Translations under genes and position numbers: made by a program
The notes under the pieces: generated by a model
Told to the model about the DNA's origin: nothing
The model's input: only the letters and a program-made list of their open reading frames with translations
Databases searched by the model: none
Source: Rhodospirillales bacterium
Lineage (GTDB): Bacteria > Pseudomonadota > Alphaproteobacteria > Rhodospirillales > JASLQF01
DNA length: 64,000 nt
Assembly: GCA_030744625.1 (NCBI GenBank)
Contig: JASLQF010000069.1
Coordinates: forward strand, 1 to 64,000
Direction of reading: 5' to 3'
Part shown: piece after piece, positions 54,483 through 62,600 of the stretch
Layout: every line of letters begins with the position of its first letter
Numbering within the stretch: position 1 is the stretch's first letter

Positions 54483-55373
54483 GTGCCCATCACCTCCATG
54501 ACCGGCTTCGCCCGCGCCCAGGGCCACGACGAAGGGTGTACCTGGGCGTGGGAGATTAAGAGCGTCAACGGCAAGGGCCTGGAGATGCGCTGCCGGTTTC
54601 CCCAGGGATTCGACAACCTGGAGCGGTCGGCCCGCGAGAGGGTGGGCCAGCGCTTCCATCGCGGCAACATCCAGATGACCCTGTCCCTGGAACGTGCCGA
54701 GGCCGAGGGCCGCTACCGCGTCAATCGGGACGTGCTCGACCAGATACTCTCCGTTCTTCCCGATATCCGGGAACGGTTGCCGGAGGCGGAAACGCCGCGC
54801 CTCGACGGTCTGTTGGCCCTGCGCGGCGTCATCGAGACGGTGAAGGAAGAGGATTCCCCCGCCGCCCGTGAGGCCCTGGAGGGGAATATCCTGGCCGGCC
54901 TCGACGACGCGCTCGGCCAATTGGCCGCCAGGCGCGCCGAGGAGGGCGGGCGCCTGGCCGACATCGTCGCCGGGCATCTGAACGCCATCGAGGCCCTCCA
55001 CCAACAGGCGGAGGGCCTGGCCGCGGCGCAGCCCGACGCCATCAAGGCCCGGCTGCGCGAACAGGTGACGGCGCTCCTGGAGGCGTCCCCGGCGTTGCCC
55101 GAGGACAGGCTCGCCCAGGAGGCGGCGCTGCTCATGACCAGGGCCGACGTGCGCGAGGAACTGGACCGGCTCGAGGCCCATGTGGAAGCGGCGCGCGACC
55201 TGCTTGGTGGAGACGGCCCGGCCGGCCGCGGCCTCGATTTCCTGTGCCAGGAGTTCATCCGCGAGGCCAATACGCTCGCTTCGAAGTCGACGGACGTCGA
55301 ACTGACCGGCGTCGGCCTCGAGCTCAAGGCCGTCATCGCGCAATTGCGCGAGCAAGTGCAAAACGTCGAGTAG
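54483..55373 (+). CDS. yicC: YicC family protein (endoribonuclease YicC-like)
   Basis: A 296-residue YicC-family protein. The N-terminus PITSMTGFARAQGHDEG and IKSVNGKGLEMRCRFPQGF are diagnostic, as is the C-terminal DFLCQEFIREANTLASKSTD. The family has been linked to RNA turnover. GTG start at 54483. It is followed after four bases by gmk, the usual neighbour. Confidence 0.94.
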   Translation: MPITSMTGFARAQGHDEGCTWAWEIKSVNGKGLEMRCRFPQGFDNLERSARERVGQRFHRGNIQMTLSLERAEAEGRYRVNRDVLDQILSVLPDIRERLPEAETPRLDGLLALRGVIETVKEEDSPAAREALEGNILAGLDDALGQLAARRAEEGGRLADIVAGHLNAIEALHQQAEGLAAAQPDAIKARLREQVTALLEASPALPEDRLAQEAALLMTRADVREELDRLEAHVEAARDLLGGDGPAGRGLDFLCQEFIREANTLASKSTDVELTGVGLELKAVIAQLREQVQNVE

Positions 55374-55377
55374 CGGG

Positions 55378-56010
55378 ATGGCCATGGATATCTCACGGCG
55401 CGGCCTGTTGCTTATCCTCTCTTCGCCGTCGGGCGCCGGCAAGACGACCATCTCACGGGCCATCCTGGAGGGCGACGCCGGCATCGAGCTGTCCGTCTCG
55501 GTGACCACGCGGCCGCCCCGGCCGGGCGAAGTCGATGGCGAGGACTACCACTTCATCGATGAGCCGGCGTTCCGCCGCATGGTCGCCGAGGGGCGCCTGC
55601 TCGAGCACGCGCTGGTCTTCGGCAACTCCTACGGAACGCCACGCGAGGCGGTGGAGAAGGCGGTGACGGCGGGCCGCGACGTGCTGTTCGACGTCGACTG
55701 GCAAGGCACCCAGCAGCTCACCGAGAACGCCCGTGGCGACGTCGCCAGCATCTTCGTGCTGCCCCCTTCCATGGCCGCCCTGGAGGACCGCCTGCGCCAC
55801 CGCGCCCAGGACGCCGACGCCGAGGTCGCCAAGCGCATGTCCGAGGCCGAGGCGGAAATGAGCCACTGGCCGGAGTACGACTACGTCATCGTCAACCGGG
55901 ATTTCGATCGCAGCGTGCAGGCCGTGCAAACCATCCTCGCCGCCGAACGGCTAAGGCGCGAACGGCAAGTCGGCCTCACCGACTTCATCGGCGCCATGCG
56001 CGGCGGGTGA
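55378..56010 (+). CDS. gmk: Guanylate kinase
   Basis: A 210-residue guanylate kinase: the P-loop LLILSSPSGAGKTTISRAIL, the GMP-binding VSVTTRPPRPGEVDGEDYHF, and DVDWQGTQQL with the lid region. It phosphorylates GMP to GDP. Slightly longer than E. coli Gmk because of the C-terminal tail. Co-transcribed with yicC. Confidence 0.96.
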   Translation: MAMDISRRGLLLILSSPSGAGKTTISRAILEGDAGIELSVSVTTRPPRPGEVDGEDYHFIDEPAFRRMVAEGRLLEHALVFGNSYGTPREAVEKAVTAGRDVLFDVDWQGTQQLTENARGDVASIFVLPPSMAALEDRLRHRAQDADAEVAKRMSEAEAEMSHWPEYDYVIVNRDFDRSVQAVQTILAAERLRRERQVGLTDFIGAMRGG

Positions 56011-56045
56011 GGGCGGCGGCGGGGCGGCGCGCGGGCCCGAAGGCG

Positions 56046-57809
56046 CTAGGCGCCATGCATGAAGTCGCCGTGCCGACTCAACTGATCGAGAAAGCTGACA
56101 AACCGTTCAATTCCTTGCCCGACCAGCTCGGAGTCCGCTTGGAACCTGTGCGCTTTCGAATTGACGGGAACCTGATAGCTCCGGGAGAAATCCTCATAGG
56201 TAAGATCTTCGATCGGAATGACCCGCCTCAGAAGGTCAAAATGCGGCTCGCTTCGAGCGAACAGGTGTTCGCTTTCCACGGCGGTGCTTCGGTCTTCCCG
56301 CAGGGTTTGCAAGAAGGCCTTGGTGAACTCCCGGGTCACGTGCAGATACCAGGCGATCTCGGCCTCGTACTCGACCCGGTCGTCGAAGTAGCAAACAAAC
56401 CGGTCGTCCGGGAACCTCCGGTCGAAGCGGCAGTAATGAAGGTTGTCCCTTTGCCCCGCGTGTAGGGAATATATGGATCTGAACGTGTCTGTTTCATTTC
56501 TGTGCAAGTAGATGAATTTGCTGTTCGGGAAGAGAACGGAATTGAAGGGCGCGAACACCGCATCCCAGTGATTTATGACAACCGGAATCTTCTTGTTTCT
56601 ATACGCGAAGAGTAACTCGGCCACTCGAGACTCTAGATAGAGGTTCAGGATTTTGGTCAAAACATCCTTGTCGTATCGTCCCAGGAGAATCCTGTACAGA
56701 AGATGGTTCCGGTCAATATTCGTGACATGGAAGTACATGTTGTGTAGCGGCACCACATGTTTGGATTTTTGTAGAAAATCGTGAAGAGCCTTCGTGCCGC
56801 ATCTTCCGGTTGACATGATGAACACGGGGTCGCCGACCTCCTCCCCAAATTGCCGCCGGAACGAGCCGATGTTGTCGAGATGAAGGTCGAGACGGCCATC
56901 GGCGATGATCTCGCCGGCAACGTCCCGGAAATGCTGGATGTTGGTGACTAATTGCCCAGGCGAAATTCGTGGAGTCTCGGAAAACCCGCTTAAGCCCTCT
57001 ATTTCCCTTCCATCGTAGACTACCCGGCTCAGGCCGGTGTACTTGCCATGGCCATCCGGTTCACCGGGTATTAGCGCCCCCCCGACGCCCTCTTCGAAGA
57101 AGGTCAAATACTTGTTGCAAGGATAATATCTGGAGAGGTGATAGAAAACCTCGGTCATACGGGTTGAAAGGCGAGTGATGTTCTTGAATTCGTGATATGC
57201 CGAAAGAATGTCTTCGAAACGGGAACATCGTGCTATCGAATGAATAAGCCAGAAATTTGATATCTGCGCCTCCGGTGCGAGGTCAAATGCCCGGCGGTGG
57301 AGGTCGTAAGCTTCGTCGTACCTACCGAGACTGGCGAGGGCGAGGCCCAAAAGCGACAGGGTTCTCACCCGCCGGTCCTGATTCTTCAGGAATGCTTCCT
57401 TTCTCGATACCGCTTCCTCGTGATTACCGGTTTCGATGAGCGCGTCGAGCAAAGTGGACTCGAAACGCGGGTGTTCGGGGAAGGCATCGAGCATGTCCCG
57501 GCATAATCCGATGACATCCTCATGCCGGCCCCGTTGTGTCAAGGTCATGGAATAGGCGAGTCCGGCCATGAGGTGCCGTGGGTTTTGCGTAAGTGCTTCG
57601 CGAAGAACCTTTTCCGCCGACAATTCTTGTCCGAGTTGAAAATATGCCCAGCCCAAGTGGCACAATATGTCGGGATCGCCGGGGACGATCTCTATGGCCT
57701 CGCTAAACAGGGCTTTGGCGTCCTCGAATTTCCCGGCCTCCATCAATTGGACGCCATGCTGGTTCTTCAGCTTCGCTTTTCTGACATCGGTGGTCGGGTC
57801 AACCGCCAT
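56046..57809 (-). CDS. TPR-sulfotransferase-domain protein
   Basis: A 587-residue two-domain protein. Residues 1 to about 230 contain TPR repeats (GKFEDAKALFSEAIEIVPGD, ELSAEKVLREALTQNPRH). The second half, from about residue 330, has DPVFIMSTGRCGTKALHDFL, the 5'-phosphosulfate loop of sulfotransferases, and FIYLHRNETDTFRSIYSLHA, which fits the 3'-phosphate site. PAPS-dependent transfer of sulfate is likely; acceptor unknown. ATG at 57809. Codons and base composition are AT-richer than all neighbours, suggesting transfer. It interrupts gmk and the gamma carbonic anhydrase with no partner gene. Confidence 0.78.
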   Translation of the reverse strand: MAVDPTTDVRKAKLKNQHGVQLMEAGKFEDAKALFSEAIEIVPGDPDILCHLGWAYFQLGQELSAEKVLREALTQNPRHLMAGLAYSMTLTQRGRHEDVIGLCRDMLDAFPEHPRFESTLLDALIETGNHEEAVSRKEAFLKNQDRRVRTLSLLGLALASLGRYDEAYDLHRRAFDLAPEAQISNFWLIHSIARCSRFEDILSAYHEFKNITRLSTRMTEVFYHLSRYYPCNKYLTFFEEGVGGALIPGEPDGHGKYTGLSRVVYDGREIEGLSGFSETPRISPGQLVTNIQHFRDVAGEIIADGRLDLHLDNIGSFRRQFGEEVGDPVFIMSTGRCGTKALHDFLQKSKHVVPLHNMYFHVTNIDRNHLLYRILLGRYDKDVLTKILNLYLESRVAELLFAYRNKKIPVVINHWDAVFAPFNSVLFPNSKFIYLHRNETDTFRSIYSLHAGQRDNLHYCRFDRRFPDDRFVCYFDDRVEYEAEIAWYLHVTREFTKAFLQTLREDRSTAVESEHLFARSEPHFDLLRRVIPIEDLTYEDFSRSYQVPVNSKAHRFQADSELVGQGIERFVSFLDQLSRHGDFMHGA

Positions 57810-57969
57810 CACGTCTCCGCGAAATCCGGAGGGCACAAATAGCCAATGCGAAATTATCACCGGGCACGGTCGCCGTCCAATCAAGTCGGTCTTTTCCGGG
57901 TGCCCCCGATGGCGAGCCTTGGCGGCGCGGGACCGCGCCCGGCCAAGCCGCGCCGCGCGCTGTCGCGCC

Positions 57970-58524
57970 CTATTTCAAGTGCTCGGGAATGTAGTCCAAA
58001 TGCGGCAGTTTGTCGCCGCCGGGGTAGTGGCGGATGAGATAGAGGTAATCCTTGTTGCCGTGCTCCAGGAACTCCTGGGCCTTTCCCCCCAGCTCCTTCT
58101 TGACCGTGGCGGGGATGCCGGCGGCCACCATGCGGTCCGGCACCACGTCGTTCTCGCGGACCACGCTGCCCGCCGCGATCAGCGCCTCGTGGCCGACCTT
58201 GCAGGCGACGAGCAAGGTCGCATTCATGCCGATGACGGCGCCGTTGCCGACGACGCAGTCGTGCAACACGGCGCCGTGGCCGATGTTCACGCGCTGGCCG
58301 ATCGTCGTGCCGGCCGCCGTTTCCGAATGGATGACGCAGTTGTCCTGGATGTTGGTGTAGGCGTCGACGCGGATGGGTCCGAGGTCGGCCCTGAGCACGG
58401 CGCCGAACCAGACGCTGCATTCGTTGCCGATGACGACGTCGCCGACGAGGGTCGCCGTCTCCGCCAGGAAGGCGGTGTCGGCGACCTGCGGCCTGTGCCC
58501 TTCATATTCGATGAGGATAGCGAT
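57970..58524 (-). CDS. Gamma-class carbonic anhydrase / hexapeptide-repeat protein
   Basis: A 184-residue left-handed beta-helix protein with hexapeptide repeats: ECSVWFGAVLRADLGPIRVD, NCVIHSETAAGTTIGQRVNI, GHGAVLHDCVVGNGAVIGMN, GHEALIAAGSVV. His residues IGHGAVLHDC and the RADLGPI block match YrdA/PaaY-type gamma carbonic anhydrases. The start is odd: the conserved N-terminus (AILIEYEGHRPQVADTAFLA) has no ATG, GTG or TTG before it. I place it at ATC 58524, eight bases after GGGAG. The next in-frame GTG, 58398, would lose 42 conserved residues. Confidence 0.82.
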   Translation of the reverse strand: MAILIEYEGHRPQVADTAFLAETATLVGDVVIGNECSVWFGAVLRADLGPIRVDAYTNIQDNCVIHSETAAGTTIGQRVNIGHGAVLHDCVVGNGAVIGMNATLLVACKVGHEALIAAGSVVRENDVVPDRMVAAGIPATVKKELGGKAQEFLEHGNKDYLYLIRHYPGGDKLPHLDYIPEHLK

Positions 58525-58568
58525 TTTTCCTACTCCCTGTCGTGATCGGCGGCGGCGTGCCGCCGCCG

Positions 58569-58823
58569 TTATTCCGTGAGTTCGCCCAGTGCGATGACCT
58601 TGTATTCCTCGATGTCGCGCATGGGATTGCCGGACAGGATCTCGCCCAGCGCCTGGTGGGATTCGACGTCGACCAGGGTCGCGTAGCCCTTGAGCCCGGC
58701 GATCGGCCAGACCCGCGCCTTGCCGCTACGCTCGAGGTCGACGAAATGATTGACGCAACCCGACAACCGCCCGCGGCGGACGGGGGAGGGCTTGGGGTGG
58801 TTGATGATCAGGAACTTGGCCAT
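58569..58823 (-). CDS. Small dimeric alpha/beta-barrel-like protein (paralog 1)
   Basis: An 84-residue protein beginning AKFLIINHPKPSPVRRGRLS, with a middle KARVWPIAGLKGYATLVDVE and end ALGEILSGNPMRDIEEYKVI. It shares with the next gene (58857-59150) the opening KFLI pattern, a valine-rich central strand, E-x-L-x-x-I/L-x-x-N-P-x-x and a closing ALGxLxxE-type end. The compact pattern resembles muconolactone-isomerase or YCII/Dabb ferredoxin-fold proteins; no activity can be named. Confidence 0.7.
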   Translation of the reverse strand: MAKFLIINHPKPSPVRRGRLSGCVNHFVDLERSGKARVWPIAGLKGYATLVDVESHQALGEILSGNPMRDIEEYKVIALGELTE

Positions 58824-58856
58824 GGGGTCCTCTCGGCTACTGCGGTCGATCCGCGG

Positions 58857-59150
58857 TCACAGCATTCCGGCGCTTTGCATGGCGCGCATCTCGCCCTCCA
58901 GGGTGCCCAGCGCGTAGACTTGGTACTCGCCCCAGCTTCCCAGCGGGTTGCGGAACAGGATGCCCATCAGTTCGTCGTGGTCGTCGACGTCGACGAAGGC
59001 GGCAAACCCGGCGCCATTGTCCTCGATGATCTCGTAGACCTCGGCCTTGTTCTTGTCGCGCAGTTCGATCCACTGCTGGCGGGCACTCTCGACATTGGCC
59101 TTCTCGGGCAGGGGTTTGGAGGGCCGCGCCAGTATCAGGAACTTCGACAT
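58857..59150 (-). CDS. Small dimeric alpha/beta-barrel-like protein (paralog 2)
   Basis: A 97-residue protein: SKFLILARPSKPLPEKANVE, a central NKAEVYEIIEDNGAGFAAFV and DDHDELMGILFRNPLGSWGE. It aligns with the downstream 84-residue protein but is longer at the end (EMRAMQSAGML). Start at ATG 59150; the frame reaches 59165 but the extra residues look like leader sequence. Two tandem paralogs 33 bp apart, probably co-transcribed, of unknown function. Confidence 0.7.
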   Translation of the reverse strand: MSKFLILARPSKPLPEKANVESARQQWIELRDKNKAEVYEIIEDNGAGFAAFVDVDDHDELMGILFRNPLGSWGEYQVYALGTLEGEMRAMQSAGML

Positions 59151-59322
59151 GTCGTATTTCTCCATGCGTTCCGGACCGCGTCCCGGACCGCCTTGTCGGT
59201 CCCAGTTTTCACACGGCGGGACGATCCGCGCAATGGCTTACGTGCCTCACGAGCCGGTGGTGTCGACGAGCGCGTCCGGTCGAATTCCCCCACCACGGCC
59301 GTTCGCCGACTGAAACCCGAGA

Positions 59323-60141
59323 TCAGCGGCGCCCGGCGTGGGCGCGTGCCAGCAGGCAGAAGGTTTCGACGTCGAGCTCCTCGGCCCGCGCCGTGGCATC
59401 GATGGACAGAGCTTCGAGGTCGAGCCCGAGGGGCTTGAGGCTGGAGCGCAGCATCTTGCGGCGCTGCCCGAAGGCCGCCGCCGTGACCGCTTCGAGGGAC
59501 TCCCAATCGGCCGCGGCCAGAGGCTTCTTGCGCGGGATCAGCGAGACCACGGTGGAGGTGACCTTGGGGGGCGGCGTGAAGGCGCGCTGGTCCACGTTGA
59601 AGAGCAGGCGCGTCTCGCACAGCCATTGGACCAGCACGGAAAGGCGCCCGTAGTCCTTGCCGCCGGGCGCCGCCGTGAGCCGCCTCGCCACCTCCTTTTG
59701 AAACATCAGGGTCAGTGCCTCGAACTCGTCGGCGCGCCGCAGCCACCTCACCAGCAACGGCACCGCGATGTTGTAGGGCAGATTGGCGACGATGCACCTG
59801 GGCGCCGGTGCCAGGGCCACCGCGTCCGTCTCCAGGGCATCTCCTTCGGTGAGGTGAAGGCGCCCGGGGTACGCGGCGGCCAGTTCCTCGAGGGCGGTGA
59901 CGCAGCGGCCGTCGCGTTCGATGGCGAAAACACGGCGCGCCCCGGTCTCGAGCAGCGCCCGGGTGAGCCCGCCCGGCCCCGGCCCCACTTCGATGACGTT
60001 GCGATCGCCGAGGTCCCCGGCGGCACGGGCGATGCGGGCGGTGAGGTTGGAATCGAGGAGGAAGTGCTGGCCGAGGGAGCGCCGGGCGCTCAAGCGGTGG
60101 CGCGCAATGACCTCCCTGAGCGGCGGCAGGGGCGTCGGCAC
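59323..60141 (-). CDS. rsmA: RsmA/KsgA 16S rRNA dimethyltransferase
   Basis: A 272-residue protein. Family signatures are [20 protein letters not shown], the SAM motif [20 protein letters not shown], the catalytic [15 protein letters not shown] and [15 protein letters not shown]. It dimethylates the two adjacent adenines near the 3' end of 16S rRNA. I start at a GTG (60141) that fits the conserved N-terminus, seven bases after the pdxA stop; the frame that extends to 60261 overlaps pdxA and is not used. Confidence 0.95.
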   Translation of the reverse strand: MPTPLPPLREVIARHRLSARRSLGQHFLLDSNLTARIARAAGDLGDRNVIEVGPGPGGLTRALLETGARRVFAIERDGRCVTALEELAAAYPGRLHLTEGDALETDAVALAPAPRCIVANLPYNIAVPLLVRWLRRADEFEALTLMFQKEVARRLTAAPGGKDYGRLSVLVQWLCETRLLFNVDQRAFTPPPKVTSTVVSLIPRKKPLAAADWESLEAVTAAAFGQRRKMLRSSLKPLGLDLEALSIDATARAEELDVETFCLLARAHAGRR

Positions 60142-60148
60142 GGCGCCT

Positions 60149-61180
60149 TCAGGCCCCAGCCCGGGAGCGCCGCCGCGCCATGTCGGCCGCCACCCCGAGC
60201 GCCGCCAGCAGGCTCGATACATGGGCGTTTCCGGTGCCGGCAATGTCCAGGGCGGTTCCATGGTCGGGCGAGGTGCGCACGAAGGGTAGGCCGAGGGTGA
60301 CGTTGACGGCGCCGTCGAAATCCAGCGTCTTGACCGGGATCAGGGCCTGGTCGTGATACATGCAGATGGCCGCGTCATAGTCCTTGCGGGCACGGGCGCT
60401 GAAAAGCGCGTCCGCCGGCCGTGGGCCGAAGGCCTCGATGCCGTTGGCGCGGAGCGCCGCGATGGCGGGCACGATGACTTCCGTCTCCTCGTTGCCGAGA
60501 GCCCCCCCTTCGCCGGCGTGGGGATTGAGTCCGGCCACGGCCAGTCGCGGCTTGGCGAACCCGAAGTCGGTACGGAGCGCCGCATGGGCGATGGTCGCGG
60601 CGGCGACAATGCGTTCGGTGCTCAACGTTTTGATGGCGTCCGCCAGGCTGACATGGACGGTGACGGGCACCGTGCGCAACCCCGTCGCGACCAGCATCAT
60701 GACCGGCGGTGTCGCCATCCCGCCCAGATCGGCGAGGAATTCAGTGTGACCGGGAAACGGGAATCCGGACCTGTAAAGGGTCTCCTTGTGCACCGGGTTG
60801 GTCACCACCGCCGCCGCTTGGCCCGACATGGCCGAGGCCACGGCGTCCTCTATGGAGGCGCGCACGGCGGGAGCATTCTCGAGGTTCGGTGCCCCGGGTA
60901 CGGACGCGACGGCGAGCCGGCGCGCCAGCACCGGGAGGGCAGCCTCGAACGTGGCCGACGTCTGTTGTGGAGTATCGATGACGGCAATTTCGACGGGAAG
61001 ACCGAGGGTTCGGGCCAGACGCCGCAATCTGTCCGGGTCGTCTATGACGAAAAACGTCGGTGTTTGGTCACGGCGCAGCCAAGCCTTGAGCGTGAGTTCG
61101 CCGCCGATCCCCGCAGGCTCCCCCATGGTCAGGGCGAGAGGGGCCGCCGTCTCCTTTCGACGCGGGGTGCAAGGCGTCAT
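60149..61180 (-). CDS. pdxA: 4-hydroxythreonine-4-phosphate dehydrogenase
   Basis: A 343-residue PdxA. It has [19 protein letters not shown], the metal/substrate site [36 protein letters not shown] and [20 protein letters not shown]. It forms the pyridoxal-5-phosphate precursor in the DXP-dependent pathway. Its ATG overlaps the surA stop (ATGA). The order surA-pdxA-rsmA is conserved in proteobacteria. Confidence 0.96.
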   Translation of the reverse strand: MTPCTPRRKETAAPLALTMGEPAGIGGELTLKAWLRRDQTPTFFVIDDPDRLRRLARTLGLPVEIAVIDTPQQTSATFEAALPVLARRLAVASVPGAPNLENAPAVRASIEDAVASAMSGQAAAVVTNPVHKETLYRSGFPFPGHTEFLADLGGMATPPVMMLVATGLRTVPVTVHVSLADAIKTLSTERIVAAATIAHAALRTDFGFAKPRLAVAGLNPHAGEGGALGNEETEVIVPAIAALRANGIEAFGPRPADALFSARARKDYDAAICMYHDQALIPVKTLDFDGAVNVTLGLPFVRTSPDHGTALDIAGTGNAHVSSLLAALGVAADMARRRSRAGA

Positions 61181-62463
61181 ATCCTTATTTCCACGAAGGC
61201 GGCGCGGCGCAGGTCGCGAAGGTACTGGCGAACCGCGACATCAATGCGATCCTTCAGAAGCTTCCCTTTCACCCGTTCACGTTCGGCGGGTTCCGATGTT
61301 TTTTCCTGGGGCTCTCGCGTCGGCTCTCGGTCGCAGACCATGAGGACCATCACCCCATTTTCAACGCGAATGGGCTGACTGGATTTTTGTACGGGCAAGC
61401 GCTCGACAACGGCGCGGATTTCCAGTGGCAGTTGGCTCATCTTGACCTTGCCGAGCCCCCCCGACATGGTTGTGCCGAGTTCCGCGCCAAGGCGTTTCAT
61501 GTCCGAGCAATCGGCGGCGAGTTGGCCCATGGTCGTGGCCAGCGCGGTTTGGCTGGCTACCTCGGTTTCATTCGCCGTGCTTGTCAGGGGCAGGAATAGT
61601 TGCTGTAGGGAAACCGACGGGTCTTGCTTCGTTTGTTCGGTCAGCCCCGAGCCAACGCGGCGGTCGAGCAGACGCAGGATGTGATATCCGGCGATCGACC
61701 GGATCGGCGCCGAGGTCTGGCCCGTCCGCAGGTTGACGAGGACCTTGTCGAGTTCCTCCATCAACTGTCCCTGTCTGACCCATCCCAATTCCCCGCCGCC
61801 GCCGGCGGCGGCGCTTTGCGAAAAGTTCTGCGCCAGGCCCGAAAATGTTGCTCCCGACCGCAGTTGCTGAATGAGGCGCTCGGCAAGCACGCGGACATCG
61901 TTCTCGTTTCCCGGGTTGTCGACGGGCAGGAAAATTTCCGCTACCTGATATTCCGGCTTGCCCTTGCCGGCCTTGACCTGGGCCAGCATATCGTCGATTT
62001 CCTCTTGACCGATGTGAATTCTCGGGCGGATGGCGTGATCGACGACCCGCGACCAGGCAAGGTCTTTTTCGATCCGTTCGGCGAGAACCGTCAACTTGAT
62101 CCCTTTTCGGGCCAGGAAGTCCTTGAGCCCTCCTTTCCGTACTTTGTTCTGTTTCTCTATGAGTCTCAGCGCCTTCTCCATATCACTGCTGGCGACGCGT
62201 ATGTCGAGGCGCTTGGCTTCCTGCGATTTGAGCTTTTCGTCAATCAGTCCGCGCAAGACCTGGGGCGCGAGGCGGCGCCGAATCTCAGGCCGGTCTTCGA
62301 GTCCGGCGGAAGCCATGGCAAGCGACAGCCGCTCGCCGAGGTCTTGAAGTGAAATCACTTCATCGTTGACGATGGCGGCGATGCGCAACACGTCCTGCGC
62401 CTTGGCGGCTTCGACAAGGAGAAGAGAAAAGAGCAGTATAAATAGCAGTGCTACCGATCGCAT
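61177..62463 (-). CDS. surA: SurA-like periplasmic peptidyl-prolyl isomerase/chaperone
   Basis: A 428-residue protein with a signal peptide (RSVALLFILLFSLLLVEAAK, cleaved near KAQ). The SurA N-terminal domain contains RIAAIVNDEVISLQDLGERL, and a parvulin-type PpiC part includes FLPVDNPGNENDVRVLAERL, the FSQSAAAGGGGELGWVRQGQ block. It helps fold and deliver outer-membrane proteins, of which LptD upstream is a client. The start at ATG 62463 is chosen for the signal peptide. Confidence 0.93.
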   Translation of the reverse strand: MRSVALLFILLFSLLLVEAAKAQDVLRIAAIVNDEVISLQDLGERLSLAMASAGLEDRPEIRRRLAPQVLRGLIDEKLKSQEAKRLDIRVASSDMEKALRLIEKQNKVRKGGLKDFLARKGIKLTVLAERIEKDLAWSRVVDHAIRPRIHIGQEEIDDMLAQVKAGKGKPEYQVAEIFLPVDNPGNENDVRVLAERLIQQLRSGATFSGLAQNFSQSAAAGGGGELGWVRQGQLMEELDKVLVNLRTGQTSAPIRSIAGYHILRLLDRRVGSGLTEQTKQDPSVSLQQLFLPLTSTANETEVASQTALATTMGQLAADCSDMKRLGAELGTTMSGGLGKVKMSQLPLEIRAVVERLPVQKSSQPIRVENGVMVLMVCDREPTREPQEKTSEPAERERVKGKLLKDRIDVAVRQYLRDLRRAAFVEIRI

Positions 62464-62600
62464 GGCCGGTCCGCCCAAGGTTCGTAATGGGTTCGAATGA
62501 GATTGCCTATATTGAGATTGCCCCATGTTAGGTCTACTGGTGGAGGTCGGGCAATTCACCCTTTGACTTTCCCGGTTCAGGTGGTCGGCTCGGTGGTTCA

